Source: Melanopsichium pennsylvanicum (lineage: Eukaryota; Basidiomycota; Ustilaginomycetes; Ustilaginales). Taken from it: a stretch of 64,000 nucleotides of DNA. Made by a program: the position numbers and the translations under genes. Location of the stretch: positions 124,001 through 188,000 of the forward strand of contig OAPG01000018.1 of NCBI GenBank assembly GCA_900208305.1, written 5' to 3'. Position 1 is the stretch's first letter. Each line of letters opens with the position of its first letter. The notes under the pieces were generated by a model. It saw nothing but the letters and a program-made list of their open reading frames with translations. It made no database searches and was not told where the DNA came from. This document shows positions 40,221 to 51,329 of the stretch, piece by piece.

Positions 40221-41587
40221 TGCATCGCTCCAAGGTCGTTTCCCTCGTCCTCGTGGTAGGGCTCGCCTGCGTCGTGATCGTCGGCGAAGAGGTTGGGGTC
40301 AAAGTGGTCTTCAAGACCGCCATCGTCTTCGCAATGGTCTTCAGCTCCGTCTCCTTCCTCTGGTGAGCCGTCCTGTGGTTTCTCCGACTCCAACACCACG
40401 TGCGCTCGCATCTGTGGTCCTGATGGTCTAGCCGGGTAAACCGTTGGCTTGGCGTCTGGACAGTTCCGCTGCCAATGCCCGGTCTTGCCGCAGACCCTAC
40501 AGGCGTCGCTGTTAAATGTTGTCGGGCCGGGGACAACCCTTTGGTCGTCGCGAGGTCTCGGTGGTGCTTCCCGTACCGGCAGCTTCTGTGCCAGATGAGG
40601 GGGCAACGGTCGAGAGCCAGTTCTCTGGGGAATGCCCGGTTCAGTCTGAGCAGTCCTGATTGCTGGGGTTGGGGCAAAGCGGACAGCATTCTGCTGATGC
40701 CGCATACGCTGGCGATCAATGTCCTCGACCTCCCGGTACCAGGCCCACTGGTCTTCAGGTGGGTTACGCTCGAACTTCTCCTGAAGTGAGCGAGTAAGGC
40801 TCCCTCGGAAGAGGTCAATGACGAACTCAGGGTCCTCCATGTGGCACTGAGCTGCCAGGTCTCGGAATTGCTCGACATGTCGCGTTGCTGCTCCTGGTGT
40901 GTCGGTAATAAACCTCAACGCTAGGAGTTTGTTGTAGGCATCGACCCTGTCGCTGCGCTGATTGTACAGCTCCCTGAGTCGAGTGGTGAAGTGGCTCCAA
41001 TCATGGAAGAGCATCCCTTGACAATGCCGATCGACGCGGAGCTTACCCTTCCACCACTCTCGAGCGGTGCCCTCGAGCTGGGCTGCCGTGTGTAAGATCA
41101 TCGAAGTATGGTCGTACACACCATTAGCCTTGAACCAAGCGTCGGCCTCGAGAATGAAGATATCGATGTCGCGAGTGTCGAGCTTGGGGAATGGAGTCTT
41201 GAGGGCAGCGTGGGGCTGAGTGTCCTGTTCACTGCCAGTGCCGGTCCATGCCTCCGGAGTCACCGGTTTGACATACCGAGGTCCAGTAGGCGTAGCGTAC
41301 TTCTCTTGATCGGTGTACGCTCGTCGGTCAAGAATGTCGAAGGTGACGGACCGAGGGTGTGGTCTAGTCGCAGGCGTGGGTGTCTCGAGACCACCGAGGT
41401 AGGACTCATCCGCCTGCTGCGAGGCTCGACGGGTCGGGGAGCTTAGATCATGCTCCCTAGCTCGTCGACCAGGGGATGGAGTCTCCTGTTGGTCGAGCCG
41501 AGCCTTGAGTGCGGCATTGTCTACCTGCTGCTGCTCAAGGAGGGCGATGAGGCGGTCGAGTCTGTCATGTAGTGCAGAGTCGGCCAT
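40217..41587 (-). CDS. gag: Gag of Element 2
   Basis: 456 residues. The N-terminal coiled coil reads 'DRLDRLIALLEQQQVDNAAL'. The Gag core includes 'IFILEADAWFKANGVYDHTS', 'EWWKGKLRVDRHCQG' and 'DLFRGSLTRSLQEKF'. A single CCHC knuckle is CRVCGKTGHWQRNC, followed by an acidic tail. It is homologous to Element 1 Gag throughout but clearly diverged. The stop codon overlaps the pol start by four bases. Confidence 0.93.
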   Translation of the reverse strand: MADSALHDRLDRLIALLEQQQVDNAALKARLDQQETPSPGRRAREHDLSSPTRRASQQADESYLGGLETPTPATRPHPRSVTFDILDRRAYTDQEKYATPTGPRYVKPVTPEAWTGTGSEQDTQPHAALKTPFPKLDTRDIDIFILEADAWFKANGVYDHTSMILHTAAQLEGTAREWWKGKLRVDRHCQGMLFHDWSHFTTRLRELYNQRSDRVDAYNKLLALRFITDTPGAATRHVEQFRDLAAQCHMEDPEFVIDLFRGSLTRSLQEKFERNPPEDQWAWYREVEDIDRQRMRHQQNAVRFAPTPAIRTAQTEPGIPQRTGSRPLPPHLAQKLPVREAPPRPRDDQRVVPGPTTFNSDACRVCGKTGHWQRNCPDAKPTVYPARPSGPQMRAHVVLESEKPQDGSPEEGDGAEDHCEDDGGLEDHFDPNLFADDHDAGEPYHEDEGNDLGAMQ

Positions 41588-41613
41588 CTTGGTGAACTTG
41601 GGGCGTCGCTTGT

Positions 41614-41627
41614 ACGATCCACTCTAA
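41614..41627 (-). other. Minus-strand primer site of Element 2 (self-priming type)
   Basis: On the minus strand TTAGAGTGGATCGT follows the 5' LTR, identical to Element 1. TAGAGTGGAT is complementary to ATCCACTCTA in the family-2 LTR, which sits 45 bases after the start of the TATA box. Confidence 0.7.
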
Positions 41628-42636
41628 TGTCAGCGGTCGCGTGCCAGAGATCCGAATTCCCGTGAGAAAGCGCGACTCGCCGGATTTCAGTGAATTCCGG
41701 CGGTTAAGCTTGGCCTCAACGGATATCGAAGAGAATCCTGCGAGTGGCGATCTCTCGACGGATATCGGCTGACCGCTGGTGACACTCCGTACAGAGGTAA
41801 CGCGGCAAGCTCGGACGGGGTATTCGGTCGACGCGAGTGTCACGACGTCGACGGGATACTGCTGATGGCTGGGTTAGACCTCAGCCGTCGTTGTCGGTGG
41901 AGTTATGAGGGACTGGTTGTGGTGCCAGGCCCGCGGTTGAGGTTCCGCCTGTAGTGGAGGTGCTACAGCGTCGATTGTGGTGTCGACGACGTCTATACGT
42001 TGTTCTCCGTTCACCGACGGGGACACAGACTATATGGATCGCAATAAATGGTATTGTGATGTGCGACGTGTGAAGAGTATGGTAAGTACGACGTACTGAT
42101 AACTATGTGTGACTGAGATATAAGATAGAGTGGATGAGCTTCCGCTCATCTGATAGCGGGGAACAGAGTATTTATATATATGTATCGTGTGCGAGGTCCA
42201 TCGGTACTGTACGACCTGCGTGCGTTGAGCTTGGACCCCCGCACGATAAGACTGCCCCCTAGTCCTTCGGCAGGGTGCTTCCGAGCACGCCCGCGTGCTC
42301 TCTCTCCGTTGCCCCCTGGGCGTCGGTCGGCCCACGTGTCGCTCCGGCTGGCGTTGGTCGCCGCCGTCGCAGATGCTCCCCTTGCCATCGATACCTTCGA
42401 TATCCGGCGAGTCACTGCCACTCGCCGAATTTCCGTGAGATCCGTTGAGACCTGCTCTCTCACCGGATTTCGTCCGATTCAACTTCTCGGTTCTGCGCTA
42501 ACCTTAAATCCCATGAGCCCACCAATATCCACCAGATCTCCCTGAGATCCGTCGAGACATGCTCTCCCACCGGATCTCAGCCGATTCAACATCTCTGGTC
42601 TACGCAGCCTTTTCCTTGGGACCCACTCCCGTGACA
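41628..42636 (-). repeat. 5' LTR of Element 2 (family 2)
   Basis: 1,009 bp, near-identical to 33748-34756, followed by the CTGAG duplication. Confidence 0.95.
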
Positions 42637-42641
42637 CTGAG

Positions 42642-43090
42642 CTTCAAATGATTGTGTGGTGATTGAAACTGAAATGGACGTGATGTACTTGAGGATGTTC
42701 AACACGGGCATCATTGCTATTTGCGGTGACCTAACGTATCAGCTGCCTGTGATTGTCTCAGAGATTATCATCAACTGGCATTGGACGGCTGACAAAACAA
42801 CCTGACAGGTTCTGCAACTGCTTATGGGGAAGGGATGGCCTTGCCATTGAGCTTGTCATTGAGAATTGCTGCAGACTGTTCGAAGAGAGGCTATCTGAAG
42901 ATTGCATGACTGAACACAAAGTGATTCAGCCATTCCTGTTGCAGAAGGACTGCGTCCTGAAGAAACATAGTACAAAGCCTGCAAAGCGTCTTGCAGAACT
43001 GAATGGCGCAGTAGTTGATATTGTTGGAGGCCTGAGCATCGTATTGGCGTGATCAGGCCAATCCATTGTTGATGGTTCTGGTATGCCGGC
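42642..43090 (+). other. Unique sequence with a protein-like ORF, unrecognised
   Basis: A plus-strand ORF at about 42753-43052 reads as plausible protein (for example 'ELVIENCCRLFEERLSEDCM', 'QPFLLQKDCVLKKHSTKPAK') but has no recognised domain. It has no clear start region and is hemmed in by repeats. Possibly a decayed gene or old transposon piece. Confidence 0.3.
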
Positions 43091-43431
43091 TGTTAAGGCC
43101 GTAGGGTCTAGATACTGCGGGGCAGCTACAGCCAGGATAGGGTCTACGGGTACAGAGAGGTTGTAGGCGTAGGCGACACAGGCGGTCGGGGGTCAGAGCA
43201 CACTACTGTGTTGCTATAGAGCTAACTAAGTAATACATGCGACAAGGTCCGGAGGCAACCTCATGTCAGGCGGGGGCGGGGTGGTAAGGGGTGGTAGGAG
43301 GATTGTGTTAGGCCAACCGCTCCGCTGCGAGGGGTCCGGAGAGGGTCGGTTGGGGCCCAATCACAACGATCGCTCAATTGGGAGGAGGGCCGAGCGCCCC
43401 CTCTTTGGGCTCCGGTTGGTAGGCACTAACA
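43091..43431 (-). repeat. Solo family-3 LTR with CCGGC target duplication
   Basis: Plus strand TGTTAAGGCC...GCACTAACA, reverse of the family-3 LTR, 341 bp. It lacks about 90 bp of the inner part. It is flanked by CCGGC at 43086-43090 and 43432-43436, so it formed by LTR-LTR recombination of a former full element at this site. Confidence 0.9.
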
Positions 43432-43436
43432 CCGGC

Positions 43437-44025
43437 CATACCTGGTACCCAAAGATAGGTAGGGGCCCAAGCCCTACCCGCGTGTGTTCCGTCGTCCTTT
43501 TCACAGGGTAGTTTGCATAGAACAAAAGACACTTTGTCAGTCCCATCTCTCTCTATGCCCCGCACCACATTCAATCACTGTCATTACTTACTGCACCATT
43601 TTGTTATCACTGTCAAGGAATACATCCTGCGTCCTACTAACATTAACGTGTATGCGTGCTACCGCCGCCTGCGTGCACAATCAGAACAACAGATCTTTCC
43701 TGGTGCAACCTTTTCAAAGCGCTTGAGCTAGATGTCTGCGTTGGGAAAGATCATCTCCTGCAGCTTTTGAGGGACTTTGACATCTCAAGAAAGGATATAG
43801 TCATCAATATTTATTGTGAGGCTGGCAAGCAGATGCATGAATCCACGGCCAAATTTGCCGAGATTGTCACAAATGATGCTCTCCCATCATCCGTGGCTGG
43901 TGCTTTTGCGTGTACTGACACCATGAATGTGCACAAATTGATCTGCAGTCTTGTAGAACAGTTGGTTGAAAGAAGGCATCAGGATATTCTGACGCTTCCT
44001 CATCTCCGTGACAGCCGCGCAATGT
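43437..44025 (+). other. Unique sequence with a protein-like ORF fragment, unrecognised
   Basis: A plus-strand reading at about 43656-44025 has protein-like composition ('LLQLLRDFDISRKDIVINIY', 'VHKLICSLVEQLVERRHQDI') and runs straight into LTR sequence at 44026. It looks like part of a gene or old element cut by the LTR. No family recognised. Confidence 0.35.
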
Positions 44026-44161
44026 TGTTAAGGCCGTAGGGTCTAGGTACTGTGGGGCAGCTACAGCCAGAGTAGGGTCTATGGGTACAGAGAGGTCGCA
44101 GGCATAGGCAACACAGGCGGTCGGGGGTCAGTGCACACTACTGCGTTGCTATAGAGCTAAC
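44026..44161 (-). repeat. Family-3 LTR fragment (right part only)
   Basis: 136 bp equivalent to family-3 LTR positions 11604-11738 in reverse. It ends in CTAAC (reverse complement GTTAG), where the family-2 LTR starts. It overlaps by exactly these five bases with the left part preserved at 10328-10744. Confidence 0.88.
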
Positions 44162-45170
44162 TGTCAGCGGTCGCGTGCCAGAGATCTGAATTCCCATGAG
44201 AAAGCGCGACTCGCCGGATTTCAGTGAGTTCCGGCGGTTAAGCTTGGCCTCAACGGATATCGAAGAGAATCCCGCAAGTGGCGATCTCTCGACGGATATT
44301 GGCTGACCGCTGGTGACACTCCGTACAGAGGTAACGCGGCAAGCTCGGACGGGGTACTCGGTCGACGCAAGTGTCACGACGTTGACGGGATACTGCTGGT
44401 GGCTGGGTTAGACCTCAGCCGTCGTTGCCGGTGGAGATATGAGGGACTGGTTGTGGTGCCAGGCCCGCGGTTGAGGTTCCGCCTGTAGTTGAGGTGCTAC
44501 AGCGTCGATTGAGGTGTCGACGACGTCTATACGTTGTTCTCCGTTCACCGACGGGGACACAGACTATATGGATTGCAATAAATGGTATTGCGATGTGCGA
44601 CGTGTGAAGAGTATGGTAAGTACGACGTACTGATAACTATGTGTGACTGAGATATAAGATAGAGTGGATGAGCTTCCGCTCATCCGATAGCGGGGAACAG
44701 AGTATTTATATATATGTATCGTGTGCGAGGTCCATCGGTACTGTACGACCTGCGTGCGTTGAGCTTGGACCCCCGCACGATAAGACTGCCCCTAGTCCTT
44801 CGGCAGGGTGCTTCCGAGCACGCCCGTGTGCTCTCTCTCCGTTGCCCCCTGGGCGTCGGTCGGCCCACGTGTCGCTCCGGCTGGCGTTGGTCGCCGCCGT
44901 CGCAGATGCTCCCCTTGCCATCGATACCTTCGATATCCGGCGAGTCACTGCCACTCGCCGAATTTCCGTGAGATCCGTTGAGACCTGCTCTCTCACCGGA
45001 TTTTGTCCGATTCAACTTCTCGGTTCTGCGCTAACCTTAAATCCCATGAGCCCACCAATATCCACCAGATCTCCCTGAGATCCGTCGAGACATGCTCTCC
45101 CACCGGATCTCAGCCGATTCAACATCTCTGGTCTGCGCAGACCTCTTCCTTGGGACCCACTCCCGTGACA
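44162..45170 (-). repeat. Family-2 LTR without matching target duplication
   Basis: 1,009 bp, TGTCAGCGG...CCCGTGACA. Left flank CTAAC, right flank GAGTT. No internal element sequence is attached, so it is a solo LTR or a recombination product. Confidence 0.92.
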
Positions 45171-48100
45171 GAGTTCATCAAGTTGCTTGCAAAGCTGCAA
45201 GAAGTTGTCCAAAAAGGCATGTTACCTGCTGTGTTGCCCATTGCCAACCATCAAGCAACACCACTGGAAGACCTTGACTGTACTCTGCTGCAATTGACTT
45301 CAACATTGGCATCAGCTTCAGCTTCAACTTCAACATCAGCTTCAACGTGATTGTGATTTGCAAGTATGTGATGCACATCTGTTCATCTTTTCAACATCAA
45401 TAATATCACCAATATAACATCTTTTCATGCCATCTTTTCATTTCATGCCATTGCCAAATTGCAATCAAGAGTGCAAGCAAGTGCAAGTGTGTGTAGCGCG
45501 CGCAGTGCAAGCCAACAACGTTGTACCGTTGGGCGACCTTGACAACCTTGTCCTGTGTGTTAGATCCAGGTAGCAGTACACATAAAAAACGAAAAAATAA
45601 TAATAATGGGCTTTTCCGCGAAAATCGATATCCGGATTCATAACGGGTTGGATTGGAATTGTTTTGGGACCAATTTACCCACCAAACGCGTAAAAATTTC
45701 GGTCTGGTGGGGCCAAATAACCTCTAGCTTTTGACATGGAGTCGCATGAAATGTTTTCTCGCCGCTCACCTGTCGAACAGAACAGCACACGCGTCCAAAA
45801 CTGTTTTTAGCATGCCTTTAGTTACTGTTGTTGAGCTGCATGCACGTCCAAGTCGAATTGTGGCTTCTCTGGACATTAGCCGACTAGGAGCGAGGCAAAC
45901 AAATGGATGACACACAACCTCTCTTCTGTCCAAAGCTGTCTTGTTGGTGATTGACGCGAAAGGGAGACTCGCATGAACGTATGCAGGGAACATGTGATTG
46001 GAGCAGAGGGCATGAGCTAGAAGACTTGCGGGGCGGATTCTATCGGAGATCAGCAAGCCAGCAGAGTGAGAAGACGTCGGCAATGCCAGCAGAAGCGAGA
46101 CTTTCTCGAATGCAACTCAACAGCATGTGTCGCATTGTCAAACGAATGGCTGTTGCGCCTACATTGGCATGCGAGACGAATCAACCACTTGGAAAGCTGA
46201 CAGCTTGTACCTTGACAAACTCACAACACGCTCACTCGAGAAGACGGACTGCAGCGTCTTCACCGTGCACAGATACAACCTGTTGGCCGTGATCGACTCT
46301 GAGGAAAAACGAAAAAAGGCCTGTGCGTCACTCCACGTTTGCAAAATTTGGCCGAAATGAGATATACGAAACCGAAAGAATTCCATTCCACGAGCCAGGC
46401 TTTCGTCAACGACAGCAGAACTGTCCTTGTTTCGAGGACACATGGTCAATTGCTTCCGCAAATCAAGACTTGCACTTCCAGCCTTCAATGTGTTTGTGGG
46501 ACGACCAAATCAATGACCAGAAGGGGCCAGGGGACGTCCGTGTGGGGTGAGCGTAAACATGATCAGAATGACGTGCGCCGAGACTGCGGTGCCACAGCCG
46601 AACCAGCCTAGGCACGATTGTACGCACTGTCGCGGATCAAGATAGACACCTAGTTGGCGTTGAACGAGACATCGGAAAGGTCCGCTGCTCCGGATTATTG
46701 ACCTTCGATGACTAGTGCGACCCCACACCTTGCGAGAGATGGATACCTCTGGCGGATCTGTGGAGAGCGAGATCAGGGTAGGCCATGCCCTGGCCGTATA
46801 TTTTGGTTAGATGGCCAGAGAGAGACGGCCAAGAATTCGAGGGAATCTTCCCAATATAACGACGAGCTTTTCCGACTGCGAGTAACGGCGAAGGGGACTC
46901 ATGCGGGGGCTGCACAAGGTCGCGTTTGGCCGACAGAAGGCGACTTTACAGCCTTTGTGCTCTTTGTGGCTCTGCGACAGAGAAAGCGGAAGCTTTGGAC
47001 GGCGAATCAGATGGCAAAAATCCGGGGTGGTCGATGATCATAGCCAGTGTAGCCATTTCACCTGTGCAAACAAGTAGCGGAGATTCAGGATCTAAAAAGT
47101 AACATTTGAGGACGACCAAGCAAAGGCGCAGAGAAGGGAGAGGAAGGGTTGAAAGGTCATGCGGGGTAGGACAAGTTTCGTTGTTAGGCGCACCTCGGCA
47201 CCATACCTGTGTTCCTGCTCGGGGAACCAATCTTGGTGAGGTCAGTGGACCACAGTCATTTGGACTCCAACACGCTGACAGTGAGAGCAAAGAAGCTGAG
47301 GAAACACACAGAGGTCGTCGAGACACTGCAGCTGTCACAGCAGGAAAGAGAGATGAATAAGAGAGAAGAGAGACAGAGACATTCGCGTCAGGCCGCAAAT
47401 ACAGTAGAGACAGCAAAGTTAACTCAGAGGGTCTTAGAGTGTGAGTGTATCATGCAAAAACTTCGAATTTTCTACGCTCAGGCCAACCGTATACACCTTC
47501 ACTCACTCAATCACCGAATTGTGTGCCAAAGTACTGTAGTTAAATATAAATAATTAAAATCGTAGGCGAAGGAGTGGAGGTAGATGGTGGAATCCACCGT
47601 CCAAGCAACATGCCATGATCCATTCTCGCTTCTCGACGTGGCTCTTTATTTTATTTTAAACTATACTTCCTATTTGCCGTCAATGCAAAGAGGCGAAGAG
47701 GCAAGACATCCTCAAGCAGGCATCCTCCTCAATCCCTTGGCCGTTGAGCGAGAGAGCCTGTTGGTCGGATTACCGCCCGATGGGCCGAGACAGTCTCTTT
47801 CTTAGACTTTGGTTGGACCACAAGTCCAATCCCACTCAGGGCCGTCCCTGCGCCTCTTTGTGGCTGCCAACCTTGGGAAGTGGGCTTGTGGGATGCATGA
47901 TCTGCTTGGCATCTCGCGTCTCTACGGCCTCCTTCGTCTCGACGGAGCTGCTGAGGCCGCTATTCTGCTGGAAATGCGGAGCCAAAGAGAGAGAGAGAGG
48001 TGTGTGTCATGACCTCGATCTCTTCCGCTTCCGCCGCTTGTGGCCACTCTCTCTAGGAGTCCTTTCCACATAAGCCCATCGCTGCCGACAGTCGGCAAGC

Positions 48101-48320
48101 TCGAGCGCCTCTGTGTACTGTATATAGACTCCGCATAGTTCCTCAGCAATCCCATTTTTGTTTTCCCCTTTTCCATCTTGGACCATCTCTGTTCGTCTTC
48201 AACGGCCCAAAAGTGCATCTTCTCTTCCACCAACAGTCCCGTAGACAGTCGGATCTTCCTGTTTCTGCACACCAACAGCTTTCTCTGGAAAACGCTGTCT
48301 TCTTCGCCAGCAACGTCAAC
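45171..48320. other. Long intergenic stretch, no gene supported; ACS promoter and leader at its end
   Basis: About 3.1 kb without a convincing ORF. It contains a short imperfect trinucleotide tract (TCAGCTTCAACT-like, 45298-45348) and mixed unique sequence. The last several hundred bases, with C/T-rich runs near 48000-48320, should be the promoter and 5' UTR of the acetyl-CoA synthetase gene. Confidence 0.45.
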
Positions 48321-50628
48321 ATGGCTGAAGCAGACATCCCCGAAGTCAAGCAGTACGACGTTCCCTCCCGCCTTTTGGGAAAGGACGGCCGTCCCGCACC
48401 TCACGTCACTCAGGAAAAGTACCAGAAGGACTACCACGAGTCTATCAACAACACTGACGAGTTCTTTGGCAAGGTTAGTTATCATCCGCGACTTTCGGTC
48501 CTCCTTGTCTAAGTTGGCTTGTCCGATGAGATTCTACCTCTTTTCACGCTTTGAACGCTGCCGAGAGAGCGTGGTCCGCTCTTTTCTGTGGGCATGCGAG
48601 CTGTTCGCAACCTTCACGCTCGGCTTTTCCGTCTCTGCAACACAGAAACGCAGGTGGCAGTGCCCGAGGAGCACCTGCTAGTCAATTGAGGGCATGGACG
48701 TCGTATGTTTGTAGCGAATCCGAAAAACAGCAGCATCTGACCTTGAACAATTCTCTCTCCTGTCTGACATATCTTTCCATCTGCAGCTCGGAAAAGAGTT
48801 GATCGATTGGGATGTTCCCTTCAAGACTGTCCGCTCCGGCGGCTTCGAGAATGGCGACGTCGCCTGGTTTAACGAAGGTCGTCTCAATGCCGCTTACAAC
48901 TGTGTCGACCGATGGGCTCACAAGTATCCCGACCGTGTCGCCATCATCTACGAGGCCGATGAGCCCGGTCAGCATCAGGAAATCACCTACTCCCAGCTCC
49001 TCGTCCAGGTCTCCCAGGCTGCCAACATGCTCAAGAGCCTTGGTGTCAAGAAAGGAGACACGGTCATCGTCTACCTTCCCATGATTCCCGAGGCTGCTGT
49101 TGCGCTCTTGGCTTGTGCTAGGATCGGTGCTATCCACTCAGTCGTCTTCGCCGGTTTCTCCGCTGACTCACTCCGCGATCGAACCAACGACTGTGGTGCT
49201 CGTGTTGTGATCACGACCGACGAGGGCAAGCGTGGTGGTCGTACCATTGCCACCAAGAGCATTGTCGATGCTGCGCTCAAGGAGTGCCCCAAGGTCGAAC
49301 ACGTAGTTGTCGTCAAGCGTACTGGAGGCCAAGTCAGCATTGACGAGAAGCGCGACATCTGGTGGCACGAGGCTTGCTCTCGCGAGCGTGCCTTCTGTCC
49401 CCCTGAGTCAGTTTCCTCCGAAGACCCCCTTTTCATCCTGTACACTTCGGGCTCCACTGGAAAGCCCAAGGGTGTCGTCCACGCCACTGCAGGTTACCTT
49501 CTGGGCACCGCATTGACCCTGAGGCACGTCTTCGATGTGCACCCCGAAAAAGGGGACCGATTCGCCTGCATGGCTGACGTCGGTTGGATCACTGGTCACT
49601 CGTACATCGTCTACGGTCCTCTTATGAACGGTGTCACCACTCTCATCTTTGAGTCTACCCCCGTGTACCCTTCGCCTTCGCGATACTGGGAGATCGTGGA
49701 CACTCACAAGTTGACCCAGTTCTACACTGCTCCCACTTCGATTCGTCTCCTTCGCCGACTTGGCGATGAGCACGTCACGAAGCACGACCTCTCTTCGCTA
49801 CGCGTCATTGGCACCGTCGGTGAACCTATCAACCCCGAAGCCTGGCACTGGTACAACGACAATGTTGGTCGTCAACAGTGTGCTATCGTCGATACCTACT
49901 GGATGACCGAGTCTGGTTCGATCATGATCACTCCTTTGCCCGGTGCGACCAAGACCAAGCCTGGTTCGGCTACTTTCCCCTTCTGGGGTATCAAGCCCGT
50001 CCTCCTCGACCCTACCTCGGGCAAGGTTTTGGAGGGAAACAACGTCGAAGGAGTTCTCGCCATTGCTCAACCTTGGCCCTCGGTCGCACGAACGGTCTAT
50101 CAGGACCATCAGCGTTTCTTGGACACCTACATGCGTGCTTACAAGGGCTACTTCTTCACTGGTGACGGTGCGGCAAGGGATAAGGACGGTTACATCTGGA
50201 TCAAGGGTCGTGTCGACGACGTCATCAACGTTTCTGGTCATCGTCTCTCCACTGCCGAAATCGAATCTGCTCTCATCCAACACCCGGGTGTGGCCGAGAC
50301 TGCCGTCGTGGGAATTCCCGACGAAGTCACAGGTCAAACCATTGCTGCTTACGTCACCCTCAAGCCCGAGTTCAGCTACGACTCTGAAGAGGCACTCACC
50401 AAAGAGCTCGTCATCCAGGTCAGGAGGAACATCGGTCCCTTCGCCGCACCCAAGAAAATCATCCATGTCAACGATCTTCCCAAGACAAGGTCTGGAAAGA
50501 TCATGCGCCGTCTGTTGAGGAAGTGCGCTTCTCACGACACTGATAACCTCGGCGATCTCAGCTCTTTGGCGGACCCAAGCATCATTGATCACATTAAGGA
50601 AAAGACGAATGCTTTCGACAACAAATAA
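48321..50628 (+). CDS. ACS: Acetyl-CoA synthetase
   Basis: Exon 1 is 48321-48473 ([17 protein letters not shown]..., 51 codons). A 313-bp intron (GTTAGT at 48474, ...CTGCAG at 48786) is phase 0. Exon 2 is 48787-50628. Total 664 residues, the usual length for eukaryotic Acs. It makes acetyl-CoA from acetate, ATP and CoA through acetyl-AMP. Motifs: [11 protein letters not shown] from residue 270, '[16 protein letters not shown]', '[20 protein letters not shown]' and the catalytic, acetylation-controlled Lys622 in TRSGKIMRR. The N-terminal '[11 protein letters not shown]' region fits the family's ACAS_N part. The long first intron close to the start codon may have a regulatory role, but nothing in it is recognisable. 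Confidence 0.96.
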
Positions 50629-51329
50629 CACGCCGCAGGGTAACTTTATATATATACTGTATACACATGCTCTCTCTATGCAATGGAGGTTGTTTATCTA
50701 AAATCGTCGCGCTTTGATCCCGCTTCGGATGTTCTTTGCATGTGCCGAAGCCTTCCTTACTTTCGAATTCTGGTCTGACCATCATCACCAGCAGTCTTCG
50801 CTCATGAGATTCTACAGTCCCAATCGTTCTGTTGCAAGAATATGTCGACGTCGTTCGGGCTCAATGATTTACGGTACTGTACGGTTTCTTGAAGACCGGG
50901 GTGACGAGGAGACGGTCTTCAACGTGGGGTGAATTCAGCAGTGCGCACGGGGCAACCCAAGACAATCGCGTGCTCCATGGCATTTCGGCAGGTTGCCTTC
51001 GGCTCGCGGAGAGAGAAACGGAAATAAGCCTTGAGCCCGTAAAGTGTTGATCTCGTAGAAGGCTATACTCTAAAATGAGCATGATTGTGAGATCATCGGA
51101 AGAGGCCGTCGCTATCAAAGCTGGACTTTGAGCGAGTGTGAGCGCGATGTGTTTTGAAATTGGCTCGAATCGCGGAGATGCCGAAGGTGGGAGATCTCTA
51201 CGCCTGTCGTTGGATAGCCGTCGGGACGTCCGGTTTTGCTAAATCGACAAGGCTGAGTTTGGTTGTGCTTGAATATACTCGTCCCCTCTTCTCTTCGATT
51301 TCTCCCTCTGTCTCTTTTGCATCATTGCC

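Larger units (their letters stand above)
33748..42636 (-). mobile_element. Element 2: complete family-2 Ty3/gypsy chromovirus, 8,889 bp
   Basis: Two 1,009-bp LTRs (33748-34756 and 41628-42636; about four differences by eye) and a perfect CTGAG target duplication (33743-33747 and 42637-42641). In minus orientation it carries gag and an uninterrupted pol. A plus-strand spliced gene lies between pol and the 3' LTR. A purine tract (AAGGGGGGTAG on the minus strand) abuts the 3' LTR. With intact gag and pol and near-identical LTRs, this is a candidate active element. Confidence 0.95.

Noticed and set aside
43091..44161. Single family-3 element with two LTRs (43091-43431 and 44026-44161)
   Set aside because: The first LTR has its own CCGGC duplication on both sides, so it is a solo LTR; the sequence between the two has no retroelement content.
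45298..45348. Possible CRISPR-like or satellite array
   Set aside because: It is only a short imperfect trinucleotide tract (TCAACT/TCAGCT); no spacer structure, and CRISPR is not expected in a fungus.
45766..46083. Minus-strand ORF of 105 codons upstream of ACS
   Set aside because: No domain, no coding bias, isolated in non-coding sequence.
49798..50631. Minus-strand ORF of 277 codons
   Set aside because: Shadow of the acetyl-CoA synthetase gene.
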